Below, piece by piece: positions 25,681-34,331 of a stretch of DNA of 64,000 nucleotides. The stretch is from LD21 sp963715785 (lineage in GTDB: Bacteria; Bacteroidota; Bacteroidia; Bacteroidales; VadinHA17). The stretch covers positions 1,178,001 through 1,242,000 of the forward strand of contig OY970276.1 in NCBI GenBank assembly GCA_963715785.1, given 5' to 3'. How positions within the stretch are numbered: the first letter of the stretch is position 1; the number at the start of each line of letters is the position of its first letter. A program made the translations under genes and the position numbers. The notes under the pieces are model-generated. The model ran no database searches. It was not told the origin of the DNA and saw nothing but the letters and a program-made list of their open reading frames with translations.

Positions 25681-25760
25681 TTTTTAACCGCAAAGCACGC
25701 CAAGTAGGCGCAGAGCTAGCAAAGTCAATGCATTATAGATCAACTCTTTGCGTTTTTTGT
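25681..25760. repeat. Degenerate intergenic palindromic repeat (CGCAAAG/CTTTGCG)
   Basis: The motif ACCGCAAAGCACGCCAAG begins at 25687, and its counterpart CTTTGCG lies at 25746-25752, giving CGCAAAG/CTTTGCG arms around about 50 bases. Phrases like this (CGCAAAG..GCGCAGAG) recur between genes in Bacteroidota. No coding sequence is present. Confidence 0.5.
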
Positions 25761-25783
25761 GTATCCCGCCCAATGATTTAAAA

Positions 25784-25812
25784 GCAGAAACGCCCGAATC
25801 GGGCGTCTCTGC
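25784..25812 (-). terminator. Rho-independent terminator of the phosphofructokinase gene
   Basis: On the minus strand GCAGAGACGCCCGATTCGGG opens a stem closing with CGTTTCTGC, followed by TTTTAA. It begins 31 bases after the stop codon at 25843. Confidence 0.85.
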
Positions 25813-25842
25813 AACAATATATTATCAAAAATAATTTATTGA

Positions 25843-27048
25843 TTAATTATCAGATGCCATGAGCAGGAATGGCTTCATCTCAAAGCTGTGATAGTAAGGT
25901 CTGAGCCTTTCAACATTATAGTAATCCGAAACTTTTACCACCTTTTTGGATGAGGTAACCACATCGATCGGAAGATTGTCATATCTGCCGTTTTTAAGCA
26001 CAACGATCCTGCCGTGTACACCTTTCAGGATAAGATCGAGCGCCAGGTTTCCATATGCCATCGGAACAATGGAATCGAGTGCATCGGGATCTCCTCCGCG
26101 GACCATATAGCCAAGCTTCTGATTAATTACGTTGATTGTCTTCCCTTTATTGTACTTTGCTGAGATGTCCTTAAGCTTTGCAGAGACCATATCACCGATT
26201 CCGCCAAGTTTTGCATGCCCGTAAGCATCTTTTTCGCTATCGGAAAAAATCATTTCCCCTCCCTTGAACATTGCTCCCTCTGATACCAGGACAACAGAAT
26301 ACCTGCTTGGATTGTGGTTTCTGTCTTCGACAAGAAGCCTGGTAAGCAGATCAATATCAAACTCATATTCAGGAATCACGCATCTGTTTGCAGCTCCTGC
26401 CATGGTAGGCAACATTGCTGTAAACCCTGCATATCTTCCGAAAACTTCAAGAACAAGCAGCCTCTCATGTGACCCGGCCGAAGTACGCAGACTATTGGTC
26501 ATCTGAATGGTACGGGTAACACATGTACTGAATCCAATGCAATAATCTGTACCAGGAACATCATTATCCATGGTTTTTGGAATGGCAACAACATTTACTC
26601 CTTTTTTGTAAAGGTGAACACCATAGCTTAAGGTATCATCGCCTCCGATCGGAATTAGATAATCAACTCCAAGCCATTCGAGGTTTTTTATTATTTCCGG
26701 TGTAAGATCATTCACTTCCGCATTATAGGTGCTCTGAAGATGTTCAGGAACACTCGCTTTTGACATATGGCTGGGACGGGTTCTGGACGTATGCAAAAAA
26801 GTTCCTCCGGTACGGCCAGCCTTATTTACGATATCATCCGTAAGAATCTGAAAATTGTTGGTATTATCTGCCTTCGGATCCCTGATTAATTCGGTAATTC
26901 CAGCCCATCCTCTCCGCAGTCCAATTACTTTATAGCCTTCCCTGTTTGCGCGTATCGTGACGGCACGTATGGCCGGATTAAGTCCCGGTACATCGCCACC
27001 TCCGGTAAGAATAGCTATTATTCCTTTTGTTGATTTTTGAGTTGCCAT
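25843..27048 (-). CDS. 6-phosphofructokinase with pyrophosphate-type active-site residues
   Basis: Glycolytic enzyme of 401 aa that phosphorylates fructose 6-phosphate. The nucleotide loop TGGGDVPGLN (15-24) opens the protein. Two residues separate ATP- from PPi-dependent enzymes: the position after GGD is Asp here (GGDDT, 135-139) where ATP enzymes have Gly, and the loop before TxDND is PKTMDND (157-163) with Lys where ATP enzymes have Gly. Both therefore point to pyrophosphate as donor, making the reaction reversible. MLVLEVFGR-like substrate-binding (LLVLEVFGRYAGF) is conserved. ATG at 27048 is chosen; another ATG nine codons upstream (27075) is possible. Annotation pipelines may call it ATP-dependent; biochemical proof is needed. 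Confidence 0.9.
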   Translation of the reverse strand: MATQKSTKGIIAILTGGGDVPGLNPAIRAVTIRANREGYKVIGLRRGWAGITELIRDPKADNTNNFQILTDDIVNKAGRTGGTFLHTSRTRPSHMSKASVPEHLQSTYNAEVNDLTPEIIKNLEWLGVDYLIPIGGDDTLSYGVHLYKKGVNVVAIPKTMDNDVPGTDYCIGFSTCVTRTIQMTNSLRTSAGSHERLLVLEVFGRYAGFTAMLPTMAGAANRCVIPEYEFDIDLLTRLLVEDRNHNPSRYSVVLVSEGAMFKGGEMIFSDSEKDAYGHAKLGGIGDMVSAKLKDISAKYNKGKTINVINQKLGYMVRGGDPDALDSIVPMAYGNLALDLILKGVHGRIVVLKNGRYDNLPIDVVTSSKKVVKVSDYYNVERLRPYYHSFEMKPFLLMASDN

Positions 27049-27136
27049 GGTCTTTTGCTTTTTATTTGATTCCATTATTGATAAATTTACGACCTCTAAA
27101 GTAAAGCTTTTTAATATTATTCCAAAAACAGTTATT

Positions 27137-28078
27137 ATGCCGGAAAATCAATCCAGTTCAAACGCAGAAAGGAACCTTTCGGTTTTGATTACCGGAGGAA
27201 GCGGCTTAATTGGAAAACGATTGACAGCATTACTCGTGCGGGAAGGCTACAGGGTATCTCATCTCTCCAGAAGCAGAAGGTCTCAGGGTGATGTAAGAGT
27301 CTTTATGTGGGACCCAGAAAAAAGCATTATCGATAATGAGGCTCTTGATGGAATTGATTTCATTATTCATCTGGCAGGAGCAAATATCGGTGAAAAAAGA
27401 TGGACAGCTAAAAGGAAACATGAAATATTGGAAAGCCGGATAGAGTCTTCCAGATTTCTTTATAATACTGTCATGGAAAGAAGACCTGGTCTGAATGGCT
27501 TTATATCTTCCTCGGCAACCGGGATCTATGGTGCAGAAACCCTGCCCGGGATATTCAATGAAGAGGATGTTCCGGGGCCAGATTTTCTTGCCTCTGTCTG
27601 CAAAAAATGGGAGGAAGCTGCGGATCTCTTCAGCGGGTCAGGGATACGTACGGTAAAAATAAGATCAGCATTTGTCCTCGATAAAGGCGACAGTGCTCTG
27701 GCGGGGCTTTTGAAAACCGCAAAATTAGGGTTCCTCGTCAGGATGGGAAGCGGGAAGCAGTATATGCCCTGGATACATATTGATGACCTGTGTAACATCT
27801 ACCTGAAAGGAATACAGGATCAGAATATGAAAGGTGCTTATAATGCTGCAGCTCCTGATTACATTACTCATGCCCAGTTTATTCGCGTCCTGGCTAAAGT
27901 CACGAAAAGACCACTTCAACTGCCGGTGCCAGGCTTCATAATCAGGATCATACTCGGAGAAATGTCTGCAGTGATACTAAAAGGCAGCCGGGTGTCATCT
28001 GAAAAAATAATAGACGCGGGCTACCGTTTTCGCTTCAGCAATGCAGAAGATGCTCTTGAGAATGTAATTCGGGGATAA
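27137..28078 (+). CDS. TIGR01777 family NAD(P)-dependent epimerase (YfcH-like)
   Basis: Short-chain dehydrogenase-fold protein of 313 aa of the TIGR01777/YfcH group. The Rossmann motif is ITGGSGLIGKRL near residue 20, with HLAGANIGEKRWTAKRKHEILESR following and the catalytic-region SSSATGIYG near 125. The C-terminal DUF1731-like part carries AAPDYITHAQFIRVLAKVTKRP. ATG at 27137 is preferred; an open frame extends upstream but overlaps the start of the divergent phosphofructokinase gene. The gene pair shares an 88-base intergenic region. The physiological substrate of this family is not well established. Confidence 0.88.
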   Translation: MPENQSSSNAERNLSVLITGGSGLIGKRLTALLVREGYRVSHLSRSRRSQGDVRVFMWDPEKSIIDNEALDGIDFIIHLAGANIGEKRWTAKRKHEILESRIESSRFLYNTVMERRPGLNGFISSSATGIYGAETLPGIFNEEDVPGPDFLASVCKKWEEAADLFSGSGIRTVKIRSAFVLDKGDSALAGLLKTAKLGFLVRMGSGKQYMPWIHIDDLCNIYLKGIQDQNMKGAYNAAAPDYITHAQFIRVLAKVTKRPLQLPVPGFIIRIILGEMSAVILKGSRVSSEKIIDAGYRFRFSNAEDALENVIRG

Positions 28079-28091
28079 ACATGTCAGGCAA

Positions 28092-28787
28092 TCAGCCGTG
28101 CTTGGAAATTACTTCAAGTTTCCCTATATCAACTACTTCAATGGTTTTTCCAAAAACTCTGATTATTCCCTCCCTTTTGAAATCCGACAATGTTCTGATT
28201 ACGTTTGCCGTGCTCATACCAATATAGTCTGCAATCTCTTTTCTTGAGACAGGAAGATCAAATACCCTTGACTTATATATTTCATTTGCAAAATAGAGCA
28301 GGACAAAAGCCACCCTTCCAATAAGGTTTTTCTGTCTTATATCAAGTGTCTGAGATATGATTTTATCGCTTATTCTGGAAATCTTCGAGAGCAGGCTCAA
28401 AGCAAACCCTCCGTTTTTTACAAACAACTCTTTGATATAATCAAGCTCCACAGTACACACTACTGAATCTTCCAGAGCAGAGACTGAATATTGATATCGC
28501 TCTTCTGAGAAGATGCTCATATTACTCACAAATTCAAAAGGTCTCGTAATTGTGATGACCTGTTCATCTCCGGCGGGTGTCCGCCGGTAAAGCTTCACCA
28601 GTCCGCTTTTCAGATATTTAAAGTTGCTGATTTTTTCACCTTCATGATTTATAACCTCCCCCTTGCGATAAAATTGTTCCTCCTTATGGTCACATAATTC
28701 TTCAATCGCCGTATCCTCGAGATAGGTAAATACAACGGACCGGAAGTCGCAATTAACGCATGAGCACGGTTTCTTCTTTTCGTTCAC
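28092..28787 (-). CDS. Crp/Fnr family regulator with FNR-like cysteines
   Basis: Transcription factor of 231 aa with an N-terminal cyclic-nucleotide-binding-like barrel (about 25-145) and a C-terminal winged HTH (SRKEIADYIGMSTANVIRTLSDFKREG, 181-207). The N-terminus has Cys8, Cys10 and Cys13 in PCSCVNC, plus Cys111 in DSVVCTVEL, which aligns with Cys122 of E. coli FNR (SMVCEIPF). The spacing differs from FNR's C-x2-C-x5-C, but four candidate ligands are present, so an oxygen-labile Fe-S cluster is plausible. The context of an aerobic respiratory genome fits an oxygen sensor. Targets are unknown. The family call is certain; the cluster is inferred. Confidence 0.92.
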   Translation of the reverse strand: MNEKKKPCSCVNCDFRSVVFTYLEDTAIEELCDHKEEQFYRKGEVINHEGEKISNFKYLKSGLVKLYRRTPAGDEQVITITRPFEFVSNMSIFSEERYQYSVSALEDSVVCTVELDYIKELFVKNGGFALSLLSKISRISDKIISQTLDIRQKNLIGRVAFVLLYFANEIYKSRVFDLPVSRKEIADYIGMSTANVIRTLSDFKREGIIRVFGKTIEVVDIGKLEVISKHG

Positions 28788-28802
28788 TCTTTTAAGTTTT
28801 TA

Positions 28803-28810
28803 CAAAATTA
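28803..28810 (-). promoter_or_regulatory. Promoter -7 box TAATTTTG for the Crp/Fnr gene
   Basis: On the minus strand TAATTTTG matches TAnnTTTG and lies 15 bases upstream of the ATG at 28787. Confidence 0.45.
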
Positions 28811-28854
28811 TCAATTTCCGGTTCACATTATCACCAGTCGATTTGTTTTATTGG

Positions 28855-28873
28855 CAAATTTAGGCCTAATTTG
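28855..28873. promoter_or_regulatory. Near-palindrome between crp-like and PHP phosphatase genes
   Basis: CAAATTTAGGCCTAATTTG has the perfect core TTAGGCCTAA flanked by CAAA and TTTG, with one extra T on the left side. It sits centrally between two divergent genes and may be an operator, possibly for the adjacent Crp/Fnr protein. Confidence 0.4.
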
Positions 28874-28909
28874 AATGTCTAAATGCACCCTGTATCCATC
28901 ATTTGAAAA

Positions 28910-29695
28910 ATGATTTACAAAACTGATTACCATATGCATTCCACCTACAGCGATGGAAGATCAGCTCCGGAAGACTATATCGGACCTGCAATTACAGCCG
29001 GTTTGAAAGAGATTGGTTTTTCAGAGCATCTTACTTTGTTTAAGGATCGCGAGGACTGGAATATGAATCCTGTCGACATATCTCCCTATATCAATAACCT
29101 CCTGGAACTTCGGGAAAATACAAAGAGAATTAAAATTAAAATTGGTCTTGAAGTTGATTTTTTTGAAGGAAGGAGTGCAGAGATAAATTCTTATCTTAGT
29201 CAACTGCCCCTCGATTACGTGATCGGTTCTGTTCATTATCTCGGCGAAAAAACAGTGGATATGGGACCTGAGTTTTACGAAGGGAAAAGCATAATCAAGT
29301 TGTTTGAATCATATTTTGAATCAGTTATCTCAGCTGCAGCTTCAGGGCTTTTTGATATAATCGGGCACTGTGATCTGATCAGAATATTTGGCTATCGACC
29401 ATCGGATGATCTCGGCCCTCTCTACAGGAGACTGGCTAAAGCAATGCATAAACATAATGTCGCTTTTGAGGTCAATACTAACGGAAGGAACAAGCCACTC
29501 GCTGATTTTTATCCTGACCGTAGATTTCTTCATGTATTTCTTGAAGAAAATGTTGCAGTTTGCGTAAATTCGGATGCTCATATGCCTTCAAGAGTCGCAC
29601 AATATTTTGATGAAGCTTATGAGCTGTTAAGATATGTCGGGTTCACCGAGATGGCAGTTTTTGACAGGAGAGTGAGAAGAATGATACCCTTTTGA
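28910..29695 (+). CDS. Histidinol-phosphatase, PHP family (HisJ/HisK type)
   Basis: Metal-dependent phosphoesterase of 261 aa. PHP motif I is DYHMHSTYSDGR (6-17), with further ligands in FSEHL, GLEVDFF, IGSVHYL, IGHCDLIR and NSDAHMPS. This set matches the HisJ-type histidinol-phosphate phosphatases that catalyse the penultimate step of histidine synthesis in many Gram-positives and Bacteroidota. No other his gene is near, so the substrate rests on family similarity, and a different small phosphoester is possible. The gene is divergent from the Crp/Fnr regulator with 122 bases between. Confidence 0.85.
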   Translation: MIYKTDYHMHSTYSDGRSAPEDYIGPAITAGLKEIGFSEHLTLFKDREDWNMNPVDISPYINNLLELRENTKRIKIKIGLEVDFFEGRSAEINSYLSQLPLDYVIGSVHYLGEKTVDMGPEFYEGKSIIKLFESYFESVISAAASGLFDIIGHCDLIRIFGYRPSDDLGPLYRRLAKAMHKHNVAFEVNTNGRNKPLADFYPDRRFLHVFLEENVAVCVNSDAHMPSRVAQYFDEAYELLRYVGFTEMAVFDRRVRRMIPF

Positions 29696-29834
29696 CTATT
29701 ATCGGGCTTATTATGCGGGCGAATATGCAGGAAGACGTGCTGATGCGCACAGAGTTAAGCTCAACGAAACAAGTACATCAGAAGAACAGAATAATAGAGT
29801 TCTGAAATATAAATTGAACTAATCTGCTGCTATC

Positions 29835-31727
29835 ATGAAAAAATCCGGAAGTCTGTTTTTGCTTTTCCTCTTTCTGATCTTCTGTATTTCAGGCTGTTCG
29901 CAAAAAAGAACAGGGTTTATCAGATCTTCCGGACCCGAAGTTGTAACATTCAGAGCATTGCCGTTCAATCTTAGTGAAGTACAGTTGCTTGGCGGCCCAT
30001 TCCTTCATGCCACGGAACTTGATGAAAAGATACTTTTAGGCTATGAACCCGACCGGCTACTTTCAAAGTTCTATTCTGAGGCAGGACTGAAGCCTAAGGC
30101 TGAACATTATATGGGCTGGGAAAATGAAACACTGGCCGGTCACAGTCTGGGACATTATCTGAGCGCCTGCTCAATGATGTATCAGACAACAGGTGATAAG
30201 CGGTTCCTTGAACGGGTAAATTATATCGCAAGGGAGCTGAAGTATCTACAGGATGCCGGTGGAAATGGTTATATCGGCGCTTTTCCGAACGGCAGGAGAA
30301 TCTTTGAGGAAGAGATTGCAAAAGGGAACATCCGTTCCAAAGCATTCGATCTGAACGGAATATGGGCTCCCTTTTATACTCAGCATAAAATTATGGCGGG
30401 CTTAAGAGATGCCTATCATCTATGCAGAGACACAACAGCCCTTGAGGTTGAAAAACATTTTGCCGGCTGGCTCAATACAGTTCTTGCTCCTCTTAACATA
30501 GATCAGGTACAAAATATGCTCAGATGCGAACATGGAGGAATAAGTGAAACCCTTGCTGACCTATATGCCGATACAAAAGACGAACAATATTTCGGGTTAT
30601 CGAAAATATTCTATGAGAAGGCAATTCTCGATTCTCTGAAGGCCGGGAAGGATGTTCTTCCGGGGAAGCACTGCAATACAAATATTCCCAAGTTGATCGC
30701 GTTATCCAGAATCTATGAGCTGACGGGAGACAGCTCAGACCGTCAAGCAGCAGAGTTCTTCTGGAACACTGTTGTCAATCACCACACTTATGTAACCGGA
30801 GGTAACGGCTTTGAAGAATATTTCGGGCCTGAGGATAAACTAAGGAACCGGTTGGGTGAAGGTACTACCGAGAGCTGCAATGTATATAACATGCTTAAGC
30901 TTTCGGAACATCTTTTTGAATGGGAAGGGTCAGCACGGATCGCAGATTTTTATGAAAGAGCTCTTTTTAATCATATACTTTCTTCCCAGAATCCGGAAAC
31001 AGGAAATGTAACCTATAATCTTTCCCTGGCTATGGGCGGATTCAAAGATTTTCAGGATCCCTTTTCACTTACATGTTGCGTGGGCACCGGAATGGAAAAT
31101 CATGCCAAATACGGTAAGAACATCTTCTATCATAATGATGATGAACTTTTTGTATTCCAGTACATTGCTTCCCGGCTGACATGGAAGGAACGGGGTATTG
31201 TCCTTACTCAGAACACGGCATACCCGGAGGAACAATCTGTCCGCTTAGAATTTGAATGCGAAAAGCCTGTTAAGCTTACTCTTCAGGTTCGTTACCCCTC
31301 ATGGGCGGCTAAGGGTATGGCGATCAATATAAATGGGACCCGGTTAGAGGTGACCGGAAGGCCCGGAAGCTTCATCCCTGTAGAAAGAATTTGGAAATCA
31401 GGTGATAAAGTTGAAGTGACCATACCTTTTTCTCTGAGGCTCGAATCAATGCCTGATGATAGTAACAGGGTCGCCATAATGTACGGTCCGCTGGTTATGG
31501 CCGGAGATCTGGGACCGCTAGCCGGCACGATGTCAAAAGATTCTGTAAATGTGCCGGTGCTGAAAACTGAAAACAGGGATCCTTCAACATGGATGAAGCC
31601 TGTGGAAGGAAAGCCCAACACCTTTATTTCGGTTAACACAGGAAGGCCCCGTGATGTAGAATTTAAGCCATTTTATGCCACTTATAACAGGAGATATTCA
31701 GTTTATTGGGACCTGGTCGGGATCTAG
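29835..31727 (+). CDS. Beta-L-arabinofuranosidase-like lipoprotein (GH127)
   Basis: Lipoprotein of 630 aa with signal sequence and lipobox FCISGC (Cys21). The GH127/DUF1680 domain follows as an (alpha/alpha)6 barrel plus C-terminal beta domains. The unusual Zn-cysteine active site of the family is complete: Glu346 and Cys348 in TTESCNVYN, and Cys414-Cys415 in LTCCVGTGMEN, equivalent to Glu338/Cys340/Cys417/Cys418 of Bifidobacterium HypBA1. Other landmarks are GHSLGHYLSA (102-111) and GIWAPFYTQHKIMAGL. It probably releases L-arabinofuranose from plant or arabinan-type glycans at the cell surface or periplasm. It stands alone, not in a polysaccharide-utilisation locus. Its TAG stop shares a CTAG with the stop of mntP. 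Confidence 0.92.
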   Translation: MKKSGSLFLLFLFLIFCISGCSQKRTGFIRSSGPEVVTFRALPFNLSEVQLLGGPFLHATELDEKILLGYEPDRLLSKFYSEAGLKPKAEHYMGWENETLAGHSLGHYLSACSMMYQTTGDKRFLERVNYIARELKYLQDAGGNGYIGAFPNGRRIFEEEIAKGNIRSKAFDLNGIWAPFYTQHKIMAGLRDAYHLCRDTTALEVEKHFAGWLNTVLAPLNIDQVQNMLRCEHGGISETLADLYADTKDEQYFGLSKIFYEKAILDSLKAGKDVLPGKHCNTNIPKLIALSRIYELTGDSSDRQAAEFFWNTVVNHHTYVTGGNGFEEYFGPEDKLRNRLGEGTTESCNVYNMLKLSEHLFEWEGSARIADFYERALFNHILSSQNPETGNVTYNLSLAMGGFKDFQDPFSLTCCVGTGMENHAKYGKNIFYHNDDELFVFQYIASRLTWKERGIVLTQNTAYPEEQSVRLEFECEKPVKLTLQVRYPSWAAKGMAININGTRLEVTGRPGSFIPVERIWKSGDKVEVTIPFSLRLESMPDDSNRVAIMYGPLVMAGDLGPLAGTMSKDSVNVPVLKTENRDPSTWMKPVEGKPNTFISVNTGRPRDVEFKPFYATYNRRYSVYWDLVGI

Positions 31728-32287
31728 GATGCGAGTATGTGTTCGAGGAAGATCTTTAATCCAATGGCTATCAGAAGAAGGCCTCCGATTATCTCCACTT
31801 TGTTCCCCAGTCTCCCCCCCGCCGATTTTCCGATCCTGATTGCAGTCATAGAAGCCAGAAATGTTACAGCGGCAATGACAATTCCTGCTGACCATATTCT
31901 TACCTCGAGCAGAGCAAAGCTTATCCCCACGGCAAAGGCGTCAATACTCGTTCCCAGGGCCATTGTTAAGAGAACCGGGAACCTGCTGTAGTCTTTGGCT
32001 GCCTCATCCTTTGTCCTTCTTGAGCCCTCAATTATCATTTTAATTCCCAGGAAGGAAAGCAAACCAAGCGCGATCCAATGATCTGTCGTTCTCAGAACAT
32101 CAGAAATCATTGAACCCAGGAAATAGCCTGCTATGGTAAGACCTCCCTGGAATACAGCAAGAACTATTGCAATCCATGATGCCTGCCTGAAACCGATATG
32201 GCTTTTTACAACACCATACGTCAGCGAAACGGCAAAAGTGTCGAATGATAAGCCAAGGGCAATGATCATAATTGTCAAAAAATCCAT
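31724..32287 (-). CDS. mntP: Manganese efflux pump MntP
   Basis: Inner-membrane Mn(II) exporter of 187 aa with six transmembrane helices in two homologous halves. The two ion-site aspartates are visible in LGLSFDTFAVSLTYG (helix 1) and LGTSIDAFAVGISFA (helix 4), and KMIIEG occurs in helix 3. ATG at 32287 is preferred to the frame start seven codons upstream, because MDFLTIMIIALGLSFD matches family starts. A TATATTTG -7 box lies 18 bases upstream (32306-32313). I see no yybP-ykoY riboswitch in the short leader. It converges on the GH127 gene with a 4-base overlap. Confidence 0.94.
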   Translation of the reverse strand: MDFLTIMIIALGLSFDTFAVSLTYGVVKSHIGFRQASWIAIVLAVFQGGLTIAGYFLGSMISDVLRTTDHWIALGLLSFLGIKMIIEGSRRTKDEAAKDYSRFPVLLTMALGTSIDAFAVGISFALLEVRIWSAGIVIAAVTFLASMTAIRIGKSAGGRLGNKVEIIGGLLLIAIGLKIFLEHILAS

Positions 32288-32305
32288 GGTAAATGTGTAA
32301 GTTGG

Positions 32306-32313
32306 CAAATATA
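32306..32313 (-). promoter_or_regulatory. Promoter -7 box TATATTTG for mntP
   Basis: CAAATATA on the plus strand reads TATATTTG on the minus strand, a perfect TAnnTTTG, 18 bases before the mntP ATG. Confidence 0.5.
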
Positions 32314-32381
32314 ATATAAATCATCACTCAAAGAAGATTGAATTTGATTGTATATATTTGATAGCTTTAACTGTATATTCC

Positions 32382-32834
32382 ATGAGAGCTGTAATTCAGC
32401 GTGTTACAAGGGCATCGGTAAAGATCAGCAATAACGTAAAAGCTTCTGTCGGCACAGGGCTCCTTGTGCTGCTGGGAATAGAAGAAACTGACAGTGAAGC
32501 CGATACCGAATGGCTTTGCAGAAAAATAGTTAATCTGCGGATCTTTGATGATGACAATCATTTGATGAATCTGTCGGTTCTTGACAATGGTGGAAATATC
32601 CTGGTAATAAGCCAGTTCACCCTTTTTGCAAAAACGAAAAAGGGGAACAGGCCATCATACATCCGCGCCGCCCGCCCCGATATTGCAATCCCTCTGTATA
32701 ACAGGTTTGTAGAATTGCTTTCAGAGCTTCTGGGAAAGGAAGTTTATACAGGGGAATTCGGAGCAATGATGCAGGTGGAATTAGTTAATGATGGCCCTGT
32801 AACAATTATAATTGACACCAGGGAAAAGGACTGA
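32382..32834 (+). CDS. dtd: D-aminoacyl-tRNA deacylase Dtd
   Basis: Proofreading enzyme of 150 aa that removes D-amino acids and glycine from mischarged tRNAs. The N-terminus MRAVIQRVTRASVKI, the active-site SQFTLFA segment and the Gly-cisPro motif in VNDGPVTIIID are all present, with the usual GLLVLLGI and NRPSYIRAA between. ATG at 32382 is chosen over an upstream TTG because the conserved MRAVIQRV is the universal start. It is divergent from mntP, sharing a 94-base region. Assignment is firm. Confidence 0.97.
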   Translation: MRAVIQRVTRASVKISNNVKASVGTGLLVLLGIEETDSEADTEWLCRKIVNLRIFDDDNHLMNLSVLDNGGNILVISQFTLFAKTKKGNRPSYIRAARPDIAIPLYNRFVELLSELLGKEVYTGEFGAMMQVELVNDGPVTIIIDTREKD

Positions 32835-32898
32835 CTGACCCCGGAGGATAATTGTGAAATGAAGAAAGATTAAAAGGTAAAATAAATAATCTGTACCT

Positions 32899-34280
32899 AT
32901 GAATTCTGTCAGTATTGAGGATAAAACATTCAAGAATTCCGTTCTGCTTGTTACAACCTTCGCCGCCTTCCTCGTACCTTTTCTGAGTTCCGCAATCAAT
33001 CTTGCACTGCCGCCATCGGCAGTGAGCTTCATGCAAGTGCAATAAGCCTAAGCTGGGTGATCAGCAGTTTTCTGCTGTCCTCGGCAATCTTTCTGATGCC
33101 TTTCGGAAAGCTTGGGGATATCATTGGCAGAAAAAAGATCTTTTCCCTTGGATTATTACTGTTTACCATTTCGACATTTCTGATACTTTTTTCCCATTCC
33201 ATAGTCTCTCTCATCATCCTGAGGATCTTCCAGGGGTTATCAAGCGCGATGATATTCGGAACCAGCATGGCAATCATCACTTCCGTTTTTCAGCCCGGTG
33301 AGAGGGGAAAGGCAATGGGCATAAATTTAACTGCCACATATCTTGGACTTTCCTGTGCTCCCCCGGTCGGGGGTCTGCTCACTCAATATCTGGGGTGGCG
33401 AAGCATTTTCGCATTTCTGATTCCGTTTGGAATTGTTTCACTCTTTTTGATTAAAAAAAGGATAAAGGCCGAATGGGCTGAGGCAGTCGGAGAAAAGTTC
33501 GACTGGCGGGGATCCTTAATTTATGGAATTGCACTTGCGTCATTTATGTGGGGGTTTTCAAAACTCCCTTCCCCTGTGGGATGGATAAGCTTATTGACAG
33601 GTATTCTGATGGCAGCAGCTTTCCTGGCTTTCGAGAAGAAATTAAATAATCCGGTCTTTGATATCAGGCTTATCCTTGGCAATAAGGTGTTTGCATTTTC
33701 AGGCATAGCCGCTCTTATAAATTATTCTGCTACCAGTGCAATTGGTTTTTTCATCAGCCTGTATCTTCAGTACCTTAAAGGTCTCGATGCCCGCACAGCC
33801 GGACTTATCATGATATCACAACCTGTGGCTATGATGCTTTTGTCACCTGTCGCAGGCAAACTATCTGATAAAAAGAACCCGGGAGTCATTGCCTCTGCAG
33901 GAATGGGAATTACGGCTGCCGGACTGATATTATTATGCTTTGTCAAGGGAACAACTCCAAATTTTATTATTGTTTTATTATTGCTGCTAATGGGTATAGG
34001 GTTTGGCATCTTTTCCTCGCCAAACTCAAATGCCATAATGAGCTCTGTTGAGAAGCGTCATCTGGGAATAGCATCCGGGGTGGTTGGGACCATGAGGATC
34101 GTGGGCCAGATGATGAGCATGGGTATCGCGATGATGCTGATTTCTCTATATATTTGCAGGCAGACGATTAATCTATCGACTTATCCCGAATTTATTTCCG
34201 CAATGAGAACCGGATTTGTAATATTTTCAATTCTCTCTGTAATTGGAATTTTTGCTTCTCTGGCCAGGCATAAATCCTGA
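32899..34280 (+). CDS. MFS drug-efflux-type transporter (DHA2-like), frameshifted
   Basis: Major facilitator of about 460 aa if one frameshift is corrected. The first frame (ATG 32899) gives MNSVSIEDKTFKNSVLLV and TM1 up to INLALP, then runs into a stop at 33045. The next frame, open from before 33015, continues exactly as the family requires, with IGSELHASAISLSWVISSFLL and the loop motif GKLGDIIGRKK. One base (probably G in CCGGCC) is missing at 33010-33014. The remainder has 12 further helices including WRSIFAFLIPFGI, so about 14 TM in total. The substrate is unknown. Either a sequencing error or a recent null mutation; a downstream GTG start at 33057 would lack TM1. Confidence 0.85.
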
Positions 34281-34331
34281 GCACGCTCAGTTGATTACAG
34301 GATGCTGAATTTTTAAAATCCAGGGATGTAA

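Noticed and set aside
29685..29822. 45 open codons after the PHP phosphatase (YYRAYYAGEYAGRR...) that look somewhat coding
   Set aside because: There is no start codon and no recognised family; a gene remnant is possible but chance openness over this length is common.
32288..32381. Possible yybP-ykoY manganese riboswitch before mntP
   Set aside because: The leader is only about 20 bases beyond the promoter box and shows no aptamer helices.
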